Positions 35,121-44,629 of a stretch of 64,000 nt of DNA are shown piece by piece. The stretch's first letter is position 1; every line of letters starts with the position of its first letter. The stretch is from Streptomyces sp. DG2A-72 (GTDB lineage: Bacteria > Actinomycetota > Actinomycetes > Streptomycetales > Streptomycetaceae). Location: NCBI RefSeq assembly GCF_030499575.1, contig NZ_JASTLC010000001.1:8022001-8086000 (forward strand). The letters run 5' to 3'. The notes below the pieces were generated by a model, which had not been told where the DNA came from, did not search any database, and saw only the letters and a program-made list of their open reading frames with translations. A program made the translations under genes and the position numbers.

Positions 35121-35801
35121 ATGCCCACCCTGCTCCATCTCGACACCAGTCCACGTCTGGGCTCCACCACCCGGAGGGTCACCGCCGAGTTCGCCGCATC
35201 GTGGCGCGCCGCCCATCCCGACGGCACGCACATCTACCGCGACCTCGCCGCGAACTCCGTACCCCATGTCGACGCCCAGCAGATCGCGGTCATGCACCGC
35301 CTGGAAAGCGCCGCCGAACGCGACCTCGACCTGGCTCTGATGGCACCCAACACGCCGGAGGAGAAGGAGAGTTGGGCCATCTGCTGGGAGCTGATCGAAG
35401 AGGTGCGGGCGGCGGAGACGCTGCTTCTCGGTCTTCCGATGCACAACTTCTCCCTGCCTTCCACCTTCAAGGCCTGGTTCGACCGCATCGTGATCCCGCC
35501 GCTGGTCGTGGACCCCGAGACCGGCACGGGTCCGCTGGCCGGCAAGCAGGTCGTCGTCGTCACCGCTCGCGGTGGTGCGTACGGGCCGGGCACACCCCGG
35601 CACGCGTTCGACTTCCAGGAGCCGTACCTCAAGGCCGCGTTCGGCATGGTGGCGCTCGCCGACGATCTCACCTTCCTGCGCGCGGAGATGACGAAGTCCG
35701 GTCATGTGCCCCGGCTCGCCGGCTTCCAGCAACTGGCTGCCTCCTCGCTCAAGGAAGCCCTGGAGGGCGCCCGCAGGCACGCCCAGCGCGTCCGCGTGTG
35801 A
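35121..35801 (+). CDS. FMN-dependent NADH-azoreductase/quinone reductase
   Basis: The 226-aa AzoR-type flavodoxin-like protein has LHLDTSPRLGSTTRRVTAEF (phosphate-binding loop), LGLPMHNFSLPSTFKAWFDRI (family signature) and VTARGGAYGPG. These enzymes reduce quinones and azo bonds by two electrons using NADH. In a terphenylquinone locus it could reduce polyporic acid or related quinones, or protect the cell from redox cycling. It lies between prephenate dehydratase and DAHP synthase in the same direction, with an AGGGGGAA site. Biosynthetic and protective roles cannot be separated by sequence. Confidence 0.85.
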   Translation: MPTLLHLDTSPRLGSTTRRVTAEFAASWRAAHPDGTHIYRDLAANSVPHVDAQQIAVMHRLESAAERDLDLALMAPNTPEEKESWAICWELIEEVRAAETLLLGLPMHNFSLPSTFKAWFDRIVIPPLVVDPETGTGPLAGKQVVVVTARGGAYGPGTPRHAFDFQEPYLKAAFGMVALADDLTFLRAEMTKSGHVPRLAGFQQLAASSLKEALEGARRHAQRVRV

Positions 35802-35901
35802 CCGCCGATGTGGGCCGGGCACCCGCCCGGTGCCCGGCCCGGACCGAACCTCCCCTCACCTTCCGTGCTCCACCCCCCTTGGCATCCCGAGAGGTCCCGA
35901 G

Positions 35902-37287
35902 ATGGAAACCCTGAAGACCACCACGCCCAAAATCGAACTGGTGAACACATGGCGCGGGCTGCCGGCGGGCCAGCAGCCCGACTACCCGGATCCGGCGGCC
36001 CTGCATCGCGTCACCGAGGAGCTGGCATCCGTACCGCCGCTCGTCTTCTCGGACGAATGCGACCGTCTCAAGGACCGCCTCGCCGCGGTCGCCCGCGGTG
36101 AGGCGCTGCTGCTCCAGGGCGGTGACTGCGCGGAGACCTTCGACCGGGTCTCCAAGGAGACCGTGCACAGCAAGCTGAACACCCTGATGCAGATGGCGGC
36201 CGTCCTCACCTACGCCGCCTCGATGCCCGTCGTGAAGGTCGGCCGTCTCGCGGGCCAGTACGCCAAGCCACGCTCCCAGCCCACCGAGACCCGCGACGGG
36301 CTCACCCTGCCCACCTACCGCGGCGACGCCGTCAACGGACTCGCCTTCACCGCCGAGGCCCGCGTCCCCGACCCGGAGCGCCTGCTGCGGATGTACCAGG
36401 CGTCCTCCAACACCCTCAACCTGGTACGGGCGTTCACCGCCGGCGGCTATGCGAGCCTGAGCCAGGTGCACGAGTGGAACCGGGACTTCATCGCGGGCTC
36501 GCCACTGAAGGTCAAGTACGAGATCATCGCGAACGGCATCGACCGCGCCATGCACTTCATGCGCGCCACCGGGGCCCGCCCGCAGGACTTCGACGACTCG
36601 GAGTTCTTCGTCTCGCACGAGGGACTCCTCCTCGACTACGAGACCCCGCTCACCCGCCGCGAGGGCCGCACCGGCCGTGTCCACGCCACCTCCGGCCACA
36701 TGCTCTGGATCGGCGAGCGCACCCGCGACATCGACGGCGCCCACGTCGAGTACTTCTCCCGCATCGACAACCCCATCGGCGTCAAACTCGGCCCGGCGAC
36801 CACCCCGGACACGGCCCTGCAGCTGATCGACCGCCTCGACCCGCAACACGAGCCCGGGCGTCTCACCTTCGTCGTCCGCCTCGGCGTCGACAAGGTACGG
36901 GACGTGCTGCCCCCGCTGGTGGAGAAGGTCACCGCATCCGGCGCGCAGGTCGCCTGGGTCTGCGACCCCATGCACGGCAACACCATGGGGGCGCCCTCCG
37001 GACACAAGACGCGCCGCTTCGACGACATCCTCGGCGAGGTCCGCGGCTTCTTCGAGGTGCACCGGGCGCTCGGCACCCACGCGGGAGGCATCCATGTCGA
37101 GCTGACCGGCGACGACGTCACCGAGTGCGTCGGCGGCGGCCACGACCTCGGCTTCCCCGACCTGTCCGCCCGCTACGAGTCGGCCTGCGACCCCCGCCTC
37201 AACCGCAGCCAGTCCCTCGATCTCGCGTTCCTGGTCGCCGAGTTCCTGCACGGCGACCACCCGGCGCTCGACGGACTGTCGGGGTGA
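35902..37287 (+). CDS. Class II 3-deoxy-7-phosphoheptulonate synthase
   Basis: The 461-aa plant-type DAHP synthase shows [12 protein letters not shown] near residue 75, [18 protein letters not shown], and the metal and substrate segments [20 protein letters not shown]. It condenses phosphoenolpyruvate with erythrose 4-phosphate and commits carbon to the shikimate pathway. Class II copies of this size, often in secondary metabolite loci (for example PhzC), can be insensitive to aromatic amino acids. The dedicated copy supports high phenylpyruvate flux. ATG at 35902 follows GAGAGG. Confidence 0.94.
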   Translation: METLKTTTPKIELVNTWRGLPAGQQPDYPDPAALHRVTEELASVPPLVFSDECDRLKDRLAAVARGEALLLQGGDCAETFDRVSKETVHSKLNTLMQMAAVLTYAASMPVVKVGRLAGQYAKPRSQPTETRDGLTLPTYRGDAVNGLAFTAEARVPDPERLLRMYQASSNTLNLVRAFTAGGYASLSQVHEWNRDFIAGSPLKVKYEIIANGIDRAMHFMRATGARPQDFDDSEFFVSHEGLLLDYETPLTRREGRTGRVHATSGHMLWIGERTRDIDGAHVEYFSRIDNPIGVKLGPATTPDTALQLIDRLDPQHEPGRLTFVVRLGVDKVRDVLPPLVEKVTASGAQVAWVCDPMHGNTMGAPSGHKTRRFDDILGEVRGFFEVHRALGTHAGGIHVELTGDDVTECVGGGHDLGFPDLSARYESACDPRLNRSQSLDLAFLVAEFLHGDHPALDGLSG

Positions 37288-37372
37288 GCGCGATGCCCCG
37301 TCGACGGCTCGCGGCCCGTGTCCCCGGGGGCGAGAGGCGTGCGGCGTCCCAGCGGATGAAGGAGGCGCTGCC

Positions 37373-38557
37373 GTGGGCAGGTTGCGCTGGCTGACCGCGG
37401 GGGAGTCGCACGGCCCCGCACTCGTCGCGACGCTGGAGGGCCTTCCGGCCGGCGTGCCGATCACCACGGAGATGGTGGCGGATCACCTGGCGCGGCGGCG
37501 GCTCGGCTATGGACGCGGTGCCCGGATGAAGTTCGAGCGGGACGAGGTCACCTTCCTCGGCGGCGTCCGGCACGGTCTGACCCTCGGCTCCCCGGTCGCG
37601 GTCATGGTGGGCAACACCGAGTGGCCCAAGTGGGAGCAGGTCATGGCGGCCGACCCGATCGACCCGGAGATCCTGGCCGGTCTGGCGCGCAACGCGCCGC
37701 TGACCCGGCCGCGTCCCGGTCACGCCGACCTCGCGGGGATGCAGAAGTACGGATTCGACGAGGCCCGTCCGATCCTGGAGCGCGCTTCTGCCCGGGAGAC
37801 CGCCGCCCGCGTGGCGCTGGGCGCGGTGGCCCGGTCGTATCTGAAGGAGACGGCCGGGATCGAGATCGTCAGCCATGTCATCGAGCTGTGTTCCGTGAAG
37901 GCGCCGCAGGGTGTGTACCCCACGCCGGCCGACGTGGAGAAGCTGGACGCCGACCCGCTGCGCTGCCTGGACGCGGATGCCTCCAAGGCGATGGTCGCCG
38001 AGGTCGATCAGGCCCACAAGGACGGTGACACGCTCGGTGGTGTGGTGGAGGTCCTGGCGTACGGGGTGCCCGTGGGCCTGGGCTCGCATGTGCACTGGGA
38101 CCGCAAGCTGGATGCCCGGCTCGCGGGTGCGCTGATGGGCATTCAGGCGATCAAGGGTGTGGAGCTGGGTGACGGTTTCGAGCTGGCGCGGGTGCCGGGC
38201 TCGAAGGCGCATGACGAGATCGTGAACACGCCGGAGGGCATCCGGCGGGTCTCCGGCCGTTCCGGCGGTACGGAGGGCGGGCTGAGCACGGGTGAGCTGT
38301 TGCGGGTGCGGGCGGCGATGAAGCCGATCGCGACCGTGCCGCGCGCCCTGCAGACGGTGGACGTGGCCACCGGTGAGGCCACTCAGGCCCACCACCAGCG
38401 CTCCGACGTCTCCGCGGTCCCGGCGGCCGGCATCGTCGCCGAGGCGATGGTCGCCCTGGTGCTGGCGGACGCGGTGGCGGAGAAGTTCGGCGGCGACAAC
38501 GTGGCCGAAACCCGCCGCAACGTGCGGTCCTACCTCGACAACCTGGCGATCCGGTGA
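37373..38557 (+). CDS. aroC: Chorismate synthase
   Basis: The 394-aa enzyme has family signatures [20 protein letters not shown] at the N-terminus, [20 protein letters not shown] (signature 1), [17 protein letters not shown], and [15 protein letters not shown] near residue 300. It eliminates phosphate from EPSP using reduced FMN to give chorismate. Start: GTG 37373 after GGAGG. It overlaps shikimate kinase by 4 bp (GTGA). A second, housekeeping chorismate synthase must be assumed elsewhere, since this set lacks several other shikimate genes. Confidence 0.95.
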   Translation: MGRLRWLTAGESHGPALVATLEGLPAGVPITTEMVADHLARRRLGYGRGARMKFERDEVTFLGGVRHGLTLGSPVAVMVGNTEWPKWEQVMAADPIDPEILAGLARNAPLTRPRPGHADLAGMQKYGFDEARPILERASARETAARVALGAVARSYLKETAGIEIVSHVIELCSVKAPQGVYPTPADVEKLDADPLRCLDADASKAMVAEVDQAHKDGDTLGGVVEVLAYGVPVGLGSHVHWDRKLDARLAGALMGIQAIKGVELGDGFELARVPGSKAHDEIVNTPEGIRRVSGRSGGTEGGLSTGELLRVRAAMKPIATVPRALQTVDVATGEATQAHHQRSDVSAVPAAGIVAEAMVALVLADAVAEKFGGDNVAETRRNVRSYLDNLAIR

Positions 38558-39072
38558 GCGCGGTGCCTGCGATCGTGCTGGTCGGTCCGATGGGTGTCGG
38601 CAAGTCGACGGTCGGGCAGCTGCTCGCCGAGCGGCTCGGCGTCGGCTACCGGGACACCGACGACGACATCGTGGCCGTCGTCGGACGGCCGGTGCGGGAT
38701 GTCTTCCGTGCCCAAGGAGAGGCGTACTTCCGCACGTTGGAGCGTTCAGCGGTCCGTGCCGCGCTGGCCGAGCACGACGGTGTGCTCGCCCTCGGCGGCG
38801 GCGCGATCCTCGCTGCGGACACCCGCGCCCTGCTCACCGGCCTGCCGGTCGTCTTCCTCGACGTCGGCCCCGGTGAGGCCGTGCGGCGCATGGGGCGGGA
38901 CGCCTTCCGGCCGCTGCTGGCGGTGAACCCGCACGTGCGCTGGCGCGAACTGATGGATGTACGGCGTCCGTTGTACGAGTCGGTCGCCCGCGCCGTGATC
39001 GGGACGGGCGGGACCCGGCCGGAGAAAGTGGCTCAAGCAGTCATCGACGTACTGGAGTTGAGAGTGGCATGA
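38554..39072 (+). CDS. aroK: Shikimate kinase
   Basis: The 172-aa kinase has P-loop [19 protein letters not shown], the shikimate-binding [20 protein letters not shown] and [17 protein letters not shown] (Arg in the RxxGExxFR-like motif) segments, and the GGGAIL motif. It phosphorylates shikimate at O3. It sits between chorismate synthase and chorismate mutase with 4-bp overlaps at each end, forming a tightly coupled three-gene set. Confidence 0.94.
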   Translation: MSAVPAIVLVGPMGVGKSTVGQLLAERLGVGYRDTDDDIVAVVGRPVRDVFRAQGEAYFRTLERSAVRAALAEHDGVLALGGGAILAADTRALLTGLPVVFLDVGPGEAVRRMGRDAFRPLLAVNPHVRWRELMDVRRPLYESVARAVIGTGGTRPEKVAQAVIDVLELRVA

Positions 39073-39401
39073 CCGTCATCGACACGCGGGAGTCCGTACA
39101 GACCGAACTGAGCGGGCTGCGCGACAGCATCGACAACATCGACGCGGCTGTGGTGCACATGCTCGCGGAGCGCTTCAAGTGCACCCAACGGGTGGGCCGT
39201 TTGAAGGCGGTCCACCGGCTGCCGCCGGCCGACCCGTCGCGGGAGGCCCGGCAGATCGCCCGGCTCCGTGAGATCGCCCACGCGGCCCGGCTCGACCCGG
39301 CGTTCGCGGAGAAGCTGTTGCAGTTCATCATCGCCGAGGTCATCCGGCACCATCGGATTCAGGCCGCGGAACCGGACCCGCCGTTTCCCGCACAGGATTG
39401 A
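39069..39401 (+). CDS. Chorismate mutase (AroQ fold)
   Basis: The 110-aa all-alpha protein has LRDSIDNIDAAVVHMLAERFKCTQRVGRLKA, with the Arg and Lys pattern of AroQ chorismate mutases, and ends with helix EKLLQFIIAEVIRHH. It converts chorismate to prephenate, the substrate of the prephenate dehydratase at 34204. It has no secretion signal, so it is cytosolic. It completes a chorismate-to-phenylpyruvate branch within the cluster. Confidence 0.92.
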   Translation: MTVIDTRESVQTELSGLRDSIDNIDAAVVHMLAERFKCTQRVGRLKAVHRLPPADPSREARQIARLREIAHAARLDPAFAEKLLQFIIAEVIRHHRIQAAEPDPPFPAQD

Positions 39402-39601
39402 CACTCCTCTGGCACAACTCTGAACAACTGCTGCACGACCTGGGAAAACCGACAGTTCCCTGAACTCGGTCCTCCTTGAGTGGCCGGAACACCCCCGGAA
39501 GAATTGCCGCCAAGATCCGGTGAAGCGGTCCCCCCACGTGTGCGCCCTCAGCACTCCGGTGCCCACGCCCTCACCGCACGGCAGGAATTCATGGGGGATT
39601 C

Positions 39602-41062
39602 GTGATCACTCGCAGAACCTTTCTCGTGTCCGGAGCGGCCGTCACCGGCACCCTGGGCGCAGCCGGACTCCTCGTCCCCGCGACGAGCGGGAGTGCCTCG
39701 GCGGCCGGGCTCGACCCGGCCGCCATCCCGAAGTTCACGGCGCGGATGCCGCTGGCTCCGGTGCTCCAGCCGTATCTCGTATCGGGCACCACGAGCTATT
39801 ACGCCATGACGATGAGGGAGGCCGCCAAGGAGATCGTGCCGGGGCGCTCCACAACCGTGCGCACCTTCAACGGGAGCTTCCCGGGGCCGGTCGTCAAGGC
39901 CCGGTCCGACCGGCGCGTCGTCATCCGGCAGACCAACCTCCTGACCGTGCCGACCTCGGTCCATCTGCACGGCGCCCATGTCCCCGAGGACAGCGACGGA
40001 GCGCCGATGGACCTCATCGCGCCGGGCGGCGGCGTGAAGACGTACACGTACCCCAACACTCAGCCGCACGCGAACCTCTGGTTCCACGACCACGCCCACC
40101 ACATCGAGTCGGAGAACGTCTTTCGCGGGCTCACCGGCACCTATCTGCTCACCGACGACACCGAGCAGAACCTGGGCCTCCCGTCCGGAAGTTACGACGT
40201 GCCCATCTCCCTCCGGGACGCGCGCTTCGACGACAGCGGCCAACTCCATTACGAAATGGAGGACATCTTCAACCGGAACGTCATCCTCGCCAACGGCAAG
40301 GCGTGGCCGTACTTCGAGGTCGCGGCACGCAAATACCGCTTCCGCGTCTTCAACACCGCCAACATGCGGTTCTTCGACCTCCGGCTGTCCGACGGCTCCG
40401 CATTCACCCAGATAGGCTCCGACGGCGGACTGCTCGCGAGGCCGCACCGGACGGCCTCCCTTGCGCTGTCACCCGGTGAACGCGCCGACATCGTCATCGA
40501 CTTCTCGAAGTACCCGGTCGGCACGGAACTCGTCCTCGCCAACGATGTGAACGCCGCTCCCGGCGGGCCCGCGGACCTGGTCGGCCAGGTGCTCCAGTTC
40601 CGGGTGAACCGCACGGCGGCCGACAGCAGCAGGGTCCCGAGCGTGCTCAGGACCCTGCCGGAACTGCCGCCCGCCACGGCCGGCCGCACCATCGACCTGC
40701 GTATGGACGAGACCGGCAGCCCGGACGACCTGGCGTACATCAACGGCAAGACGTACGACATGCATCGCGTCGACACCGAGATCGCCCACGGCACCACCGA
40801 GATCTGGACCGTCGTCAACAGCAACCGGATCGCACCGCACAACTTCCATATCCACCTGGTGCAGTTCAGGGTGCTGGAACGTAACGGGCAACCGGTGACA
40901 TCCGGTCCCGAGAGCGGGCTGAAGGACACGATCAGCCTGATGCCGGGGGAGACCGTGAAGCTGCAGGCGACGTTCACCGGTTACCGGGGGACGTACCTCT
41001 ACCACTGCCATGTCTTCGACCATGCCGCGATGGGCATGATGGCGACGATGAAGATCGTCTGA
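39602..41062 (+). CDS. Tat-exported multicopper oxidase
   Basis: The 486-aa product starts at GTG 39602 with a twin-arginine signal (ITRRTFLVSGAAV, cleaved near residue 35). All copper motifs are present: VHLHGAHV, WFHDHAHH, PHNFHIHLVQ and the C-terminal YHCHVFDHAAMGMM holding the type 1 and trinuclear ligands. The protein resembles bilirubin oxidase/CotA-like laccases. It would oxidise phenols at the cell surface with O2, and could couple or dimerise terphenyl hydroquinones after export. The 200-bp gap upstream holds a TTGACA hexamer at 39400 and no gene I can see. Confidence 0.88.
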   Translation: MITRRTFLVSGAAVTGTLGAAGLLVPATSGSASAAGLDPAAIPKFTARMPLAPVLQPYLVSGTTSYYAMTMREAAKEIVPGRSTTVRTFNGSFPGPVVKARSDRRVVIRQTNLLTVPTSVHLHGAHVPEDSDGAPMDLIAPGGGVKTYTYPNTQPHANLWFHDHAHHIESENVFRGLTGTYLLTDDTEQNLGLPSGSYDVPISLRDARFDDSGQLHYEMEDIFNRNVILANGKAWPYFEVAARKYRFRVFNTANMRFFDLRLSDGSAFTQIGSDGGLLARPHRTASLALSPGERADIVIDFSKYPVGTELVLANDVNAAPGGPADLVGQVLQFRVNRTAADSSRVPSVLRTLPELPPATAGRTIDLRMDETGSPDDLAYINGKTYDMHRVDTEIAHGTTEIWTVVNSNRIAPHNFHIHLVQFRVLERNGQPVTSGPESGLKDTISLMPGETVKLQATFTGYRGTYLYHCHVFDHAAMGMMATMKIV

Positions 41063-41065
41063 GGA

Positions 41066-41467
41066 CTACCCCGCGTCGTAGCTGCGCCGCGAGACGCTGA
41101 TGTACTCGCGGTGCTCGTCGGCCCACCGGATGAGGGAACTCACCTCCCGGGACAGCGTCAGTCCGACCGGCGTCAGTTCGTAGTCGACCCGCGGCGGAGT
41201 CGTGGGCGTGACGGTGCGGATGACCAGCCCGTCACGCTCCAGGCTGCGCAGGGTGAGGGTCAGCATGCGCTGGGAGATGCCGTCGATCGAGCGGCGCAGC
41301 TCCGAGTACCGCCGGGGGCCGGAGCCCAGCAGCGCCATGATCAGCACGCTCCACTTGTCGCCCACCCGGTCCAGCACCTCACGGAGCTGACAGGTCGTCA
41401 CCCCCTCGTTGACCTGGTCGGGAACATCGATGTGCGTAGCGGTTTTTGAAGTGCCGTCTTCTGCCAC
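41066..41467 (-). CDS. HxlR-family transcriptional regulator
   Basis: The 133-aa winged-helix protein has CQLREVLDRVGDKWSVLIM near the N-terminus, YSELRRSIDGISQRMLTLTLR as recognition region, and LTPVGLTLSREV. The Cys preceding the first helix is often redox- or quinone-responsive in HxlR proteins such as QorR and YodB. It is divergent from a rightward set of redox genes (41568-45253), including a quinone oxidoreductase, and may regulate it. The GTG at 41467 was chosen so both divergent promoters fit in the 100-bp gap; a longer form starting at 41569 would overlap the neighbour's start. Confidence 0.83.
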   Translation of the reverse strand: MAEDGTSKTATHIDVPDQVNEGVTTCQLREVLDRVGDKWSVLIMALLGSGPRRYSELRRSIDGISQRMLTLTLRSLERDGLVIRTVTPTTPPRVDYELTPVGLTLSREVSSLIRWADEHREYISVSRRSYDAG

Positions 41468-41567
41468 ACCTAGAGCATCGCCCAGAATTTCCCCGAGAAC
41501 AAGAAGTAACCAGCGCACTAGCCGTACGCACCAACCCGCGCCCGGATGAGACCAGTTGAGGAGAATC

Positions 41568-42035
41568 ATGGCCGTCGATCTGAGCGCTCTGAACCCGCGG
41601 AAGGGACCCCGGCCCGCGACGACCGGAATGGAGATCCCGCACGACCAGCTGGAGGCATTCTCCCCGCCGGAGATCCGCGCCGAACTGGTCGCCCGCGGCT
41701 CGGCGCTGCCGGGCGTCTACACCAGCCGCAGCCTGGTCTCCGAACCCTCCTCACTGGCCTTGCGCCTGCCCAGGGAGGACCGCGAATTCGAGGCGTTCCT
41801 GCACCCGTCCGTCGACGAGTTCGGACACATCCACCGCTCCGGATTCATGCATCTGACGGTGCCGGTGGACGCCATCCCCGCCCTGACGGAACTGGGCTGG
41901 ACCGAACCGCATCCGATCACCCGGCGAGCCGAATTCCCGGACAGCATCGTGATGTTGTACGCCCCGCGCGACGAAGAAGAGCTGGACGTGGCGACGACGG
42001 TCCTGCAGGCCTCGTACGAACAGGCCGTCCGGTAG
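41568..42035 (+). CDS. Luciferase-domain (DUF5519) protein
   Basis: The 155-aa protein matches the small family called luciferase family protein/DUF5519 in actinobacteria: ALRLPREDREFEAFLHPSVDEFGHIHRSG, HLTVPVDAIPALTELGWTEPHP and IVMLYAPRDEEELD. It has no similarity to LLM luciferases; the family function is unknown. It has a strong GAGGAG site and is the first gene of the divergent redox group. Confidence 0.7.
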   Translation: MAVDLSALNPRKGPRPATTGMEIPHDQLEAFSPPEIRAELVARGSALPGVYTSRSLVSEPSSLALRLPREDREFEAFLHPSVDEFGHIHRSGFMHLTVPVDAIPALTELGWTEPHPITRRAEFPDSIVMLYAPRDEEELDVATTVLQASYEQAVR

Positions 42036-42108
42036 CCGCGTCGCCGTTCAGCAGCCGTACTTCCGGCACCCGCCCCATTTCTTACGTTCAAGAGAGCGAG
42101 AAACAGTC

Positions 42109-43038
42109 ATGCGCGCAGTGACCATCGACGACTTCGGTGCCACGCCCACCGTCACCGAAACGGCCAAGCCGGAGCCCGGTCCGGGCGAGATCCTGGTCCG
42201 GGTCCGTGCCTCGTCCCTCAACGGATTCGACGGGGCCGTCATCTACGGCGTGTTCAAGGACATGCTGGAGCACAAGTTCCCCATCACCCTGGGCAAGGAC
42301 TTCGCCGGCACCGTCGAGGCGGTCGGCGAGGGCGTGGCACGCGCCGCCGGGGAGCGAGTGTTCGGCGTCGTGATGAAGCCCGTCGTCTGCGAGGGCTCCT
42401 TCGCGGAGTACGTCGTCGTCGCCGACGGCTACGGCATCGCGGCCCTCCCCGAGGCCGTGGACTTCGCGCAGGCGGGGGCGCTCGGCCTGGCCGGCACGGC
42501 GGCGGTCGACGTGATCGACGCGATCGCCCCGAAGGCCGGCGAGACCGTGCTCGTCTCGGGCGCGACCGGCGGCGTCGGCGCGTACGCCGTGCAGCTCGCC
42601 CAGGCCACGGGCGCCACCGTCCTGGCCACCGCCAAGCCCGGCGAGGAGGCCGACTTCGTCCGCGGCCTCGGCGCCGCCCACGTCGTGGACTACACCGGGG
42701 ACCTCACCGCCCAGGTCCGCGCGATCGCGCCCGAGGGCGTCACCACCGCCGTCCACCTGGTCGGCGACCCCCTGCAGCTGGCCGACCTGCTCGCCCCCGG
42801 CGGCCGGATCGCCTCCACCCTGGGCTTCGGCCCGGAGGCAGCCGGGGACCGCGACATCACCGTGACGTCCGTGATGGCCAACCCCGACACCGCGACGCTG
42901 GAACGGCTCGCGGGCGCCGTGGCCGACGGCACCATGAAGGTCTCCCTCGCCCAGACCTTCCCGCTCGACGCGGTGGACCGGGCGGTCGGCGCCTTCGGAG
43001 CCGGGACGGTGGGCAAGATCGGCATCAGCGTCGACTGA
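42109..43038 (+). CDS. NADP-dependent quinone oxidoreductase (zinc-free MDR)
   Basis: The 309-aa medium-chain reductase has GEILVRVRASSLNGFDGAVI, the cofactor motif VSGATGGVGAYAVQLAQATG, and GRIASTLGFGP. No zinc-ligand Cys cluster is present, so it belongs to the quinone oxidoreductase (QOR) branch. It transfers hydride from NADPH to quinones or enones. Near an HxlR regulator and a mycothiol nitroreductase, a role in detoxifying pathway quinones is plausible. A tailoring enoyl reduction is the alternative. Confidence 0.87.
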   Translation: MRAVTIDDFGATPTVTETAKPEPGPGEILVRVRASSLNGFDGAVIYGVFKDMLEHKFPITLGKDFAGTVEAVGEGVARAAGERVFGVVMKPVVCEGSFAEYVVVADGYGIAALPEAVDFAQAGALGLAGTAAVDVIDAIAPKAGETVLVSGATGGVGAYAVQLAQATGATVLATAKPGEEADFVRGLGAAHVVDYTGDLTAQVRAIAPEGVTTAVHLVGDPLQLADLLAPGGRIASTLGFGPEAAGDRDITVTSVMANPDTATLERLAGAVADGTMKVSLAQTFPLDAVDRAVGAFGAGTVGKIGISVD

Positions 43039-43156
43039 CGGAGCGTCAACCAGCCTACGGCACAAGGGTGGACGGGCCTCGGAGGCGCGGGCCCGTCCAC
43101 TTCCACCTCACCGCAGCCCGCCATGCCCGTTCGTTCGGAACCCTTCGGAGACCTCC

Positions 43157-44182
43157 ATGGACGCACACGCGCAGCCCGACTTCCCCCGCATGTTCGAGAT
43201 CGTCACCAGCTTCTGGGTCGCGCGGGCCGTCCACGCCGGCACCGTGCTCGGCCTGCCCGACCTCGTCGCCGAGCAGTCGCGGACGGTGGACGAACTCGCC
43301 GAGCTGACCGGAACCGAACCCCGGTCCCTGTACCGGCTGCTGCGCGCCCTGACCGGAGTCGGCGTCTTCCGCACGGACGAGCAGGCCCGGTACGCCTCGA
43401 CGCCACTCGGCGACACCCTCCGCAGCGACCTGCCCGGCTCGCTGGCCTCCTTCGTCCAGCTGGAACTCGGCGACTCCCACCACGCCACCTGGGGCAGGCT
43501 GGTGGAGTCCGTACGCTCGGGCGAGCCGGTCTTCGAGCGGGCGGTCTCCCAGCCGATCTGGGAGTTCTTCGAGTCCACCCCGGTCATGAACGAGCATCTC
43601 GGCAAAGCGATGACCGGACTCACCGCGATGGTCGCCGACGCGGTCCTCGATGTGTACGACTTCAGCCCGTACCGCAGGATCGTCGACGTCGGCGGCGGCG
43701 AAGGCGGCTTCCTCACCGCCATCCTGCGCGCCCATCCCGAGGTGCTCGGCACCGTCTTCGACCTGCCGCACGTCGTGGCCAACGGCCGGCCCCGGATCGC
43801 CGGGGCGGGCCTCGCGGACCGCTGCGAGATGGTCGGCGGCAGCTTCTTCGAGAAGGTCCCCGAGGGCGGCGACCTCTACACGATGAAGTGGGTCCTGCAC
43901 GACTGGAACGACGAATCGAGCATCGAGATCCTCAAGTCCTGCCGGCGGACCATGTCCGACGACGCCCGGCTGCTCGTCGTCGAGGCGGTCGTCCCCGACG
44001 GCGACGGCTTCGCACCCGGCAAGATCATCGACCTCAACATGATGGTGCTGAGCGGCGGCCAGGAACGTACGCCCGACGAATTCCAGCGCCTCCTCGCGGC
44101 GGCCGGATTCACCCTCACCCGGATCCTTCCCACTCGCTCGCCGAGCAGCGTGATCGAGGCGATCCCGATCCCCGCGACCTGA
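43157..44182 (+). CDS. O-methyltransferase (plant/TcmN-type, two-domain)
   Basis: The 341-aa enzyme has an N-terminal winged-helix dimerisation domain (FPRMFEIVTSFWVARAVHAG, LYRLLRALTGVGVF) and a C-terminal SAM domain with VDVGGGEGGFLTAIL and the catalytic His in KWVLHDWNDESS. This family methylates phenolic hydroxyls in aromatic metabolites. It is the best candidate in the right half for methylating a terphenyl or polyketide, and links to the metK/adenosine kinase pair. ATG at 43157 follows GGAGAC. Confidence 0.9.
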   Translation: MDAHAQPDFPRMFEIVTSFWVARAVHAGTVLGLPDLVAEQSRTVDELAELTGTEPRSLYRLLRALTGVGVFRTDEQARYASTPLGDTLRSDLPGSLASFVQLELGDSHHATWGRLVESVRSGEPVFERAVSQPIWEFFESTPVMNEHLGKAMTGLTAMVADAVLDVYDFSPYRRIVDVGGGEGGFLTAILRAHPEVLGTVFDLPHVVANGRPRIAGAGLADRCEMVGGSFFEKVPEGGDLYTMKWVLHDWNDESSIEILKSCRRTMSDDARLLVVEAVVPDGDGFAPGKIIDLNMMVLSGGQERTPDEFQRLLAAAGFTLTRILPTRSPSSVIEAIPIPAT

Positions 44183-44249
44183 GCCCGCCACCGCTCGCCG
44201 GCCGCACGCCTCGCCCCCCTCACCCCACCCGACCGCTCAAGGAGCCCCC

Positions 44250-44600
44250 GTGTCCATCGCCTATGTCGTCCTCGCGATCGTCCTGTCCCTCGTGCTCGTC
44301 GCTTCCGGCCGGGCCAAGCTCGTCCGCGACGAGAAGATCACCGAGGGGATGCGCAAGATCGGCGTCCCGGACAGCTGGCTGCCGCGCCTCGCCGCCCTGG
44401 AGATCGCCGGGGCCCTCGGCCTGATCGGCGGCATCTTCTACCGCCCGCTCGGCATCGCCGCCGCCATCGGCGCGGTGCTCTACTTCATCGGCGCGGTCAT
44501 CACGCATCTGCGCGCAGGCGACGCCAAGGGTGCGCCCGTCCCGACGGTGCTGATCCTGCTCTCCGCCGCCCCGCTGCCGCTCGGCATCGCCACGCTCTGA
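44250..44600 (+). CDS. DoxX-family membrane protein
   Basis: The 116-aa four-helix membrane protein (VLAIVLSLVLVASGRAKLV, GALGLIGGIFYRPLGIAAAIGAVLYFIG, TVLILLSAAPLPLGIA) belongs to the DoxX/DoxX-like family. Members are linked to quinone-based thiol oxidation and redox homeostasis, and none of its residues identifies a substrate. Start: GTG at 44250 after AAGGAG. The next gene encodes a thiol-dependent reductase 29 bp later, so both probably act on redox stress. Confidence 0.75.
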   Translation: MSIAYVVLAIVLSLVLVASGRAKLVRDEKITEGMRKIGVPDSWLPRLAALEIAGALGLIGGIFYRPLGIAAAIGAVLYFIGAVITHLRAGDAKGAPVPTVLILLSAAPLPLGIATL

Positions 44601-44629
44601 AGCAACCCGAAACGGACAGAAGGAGCCTT

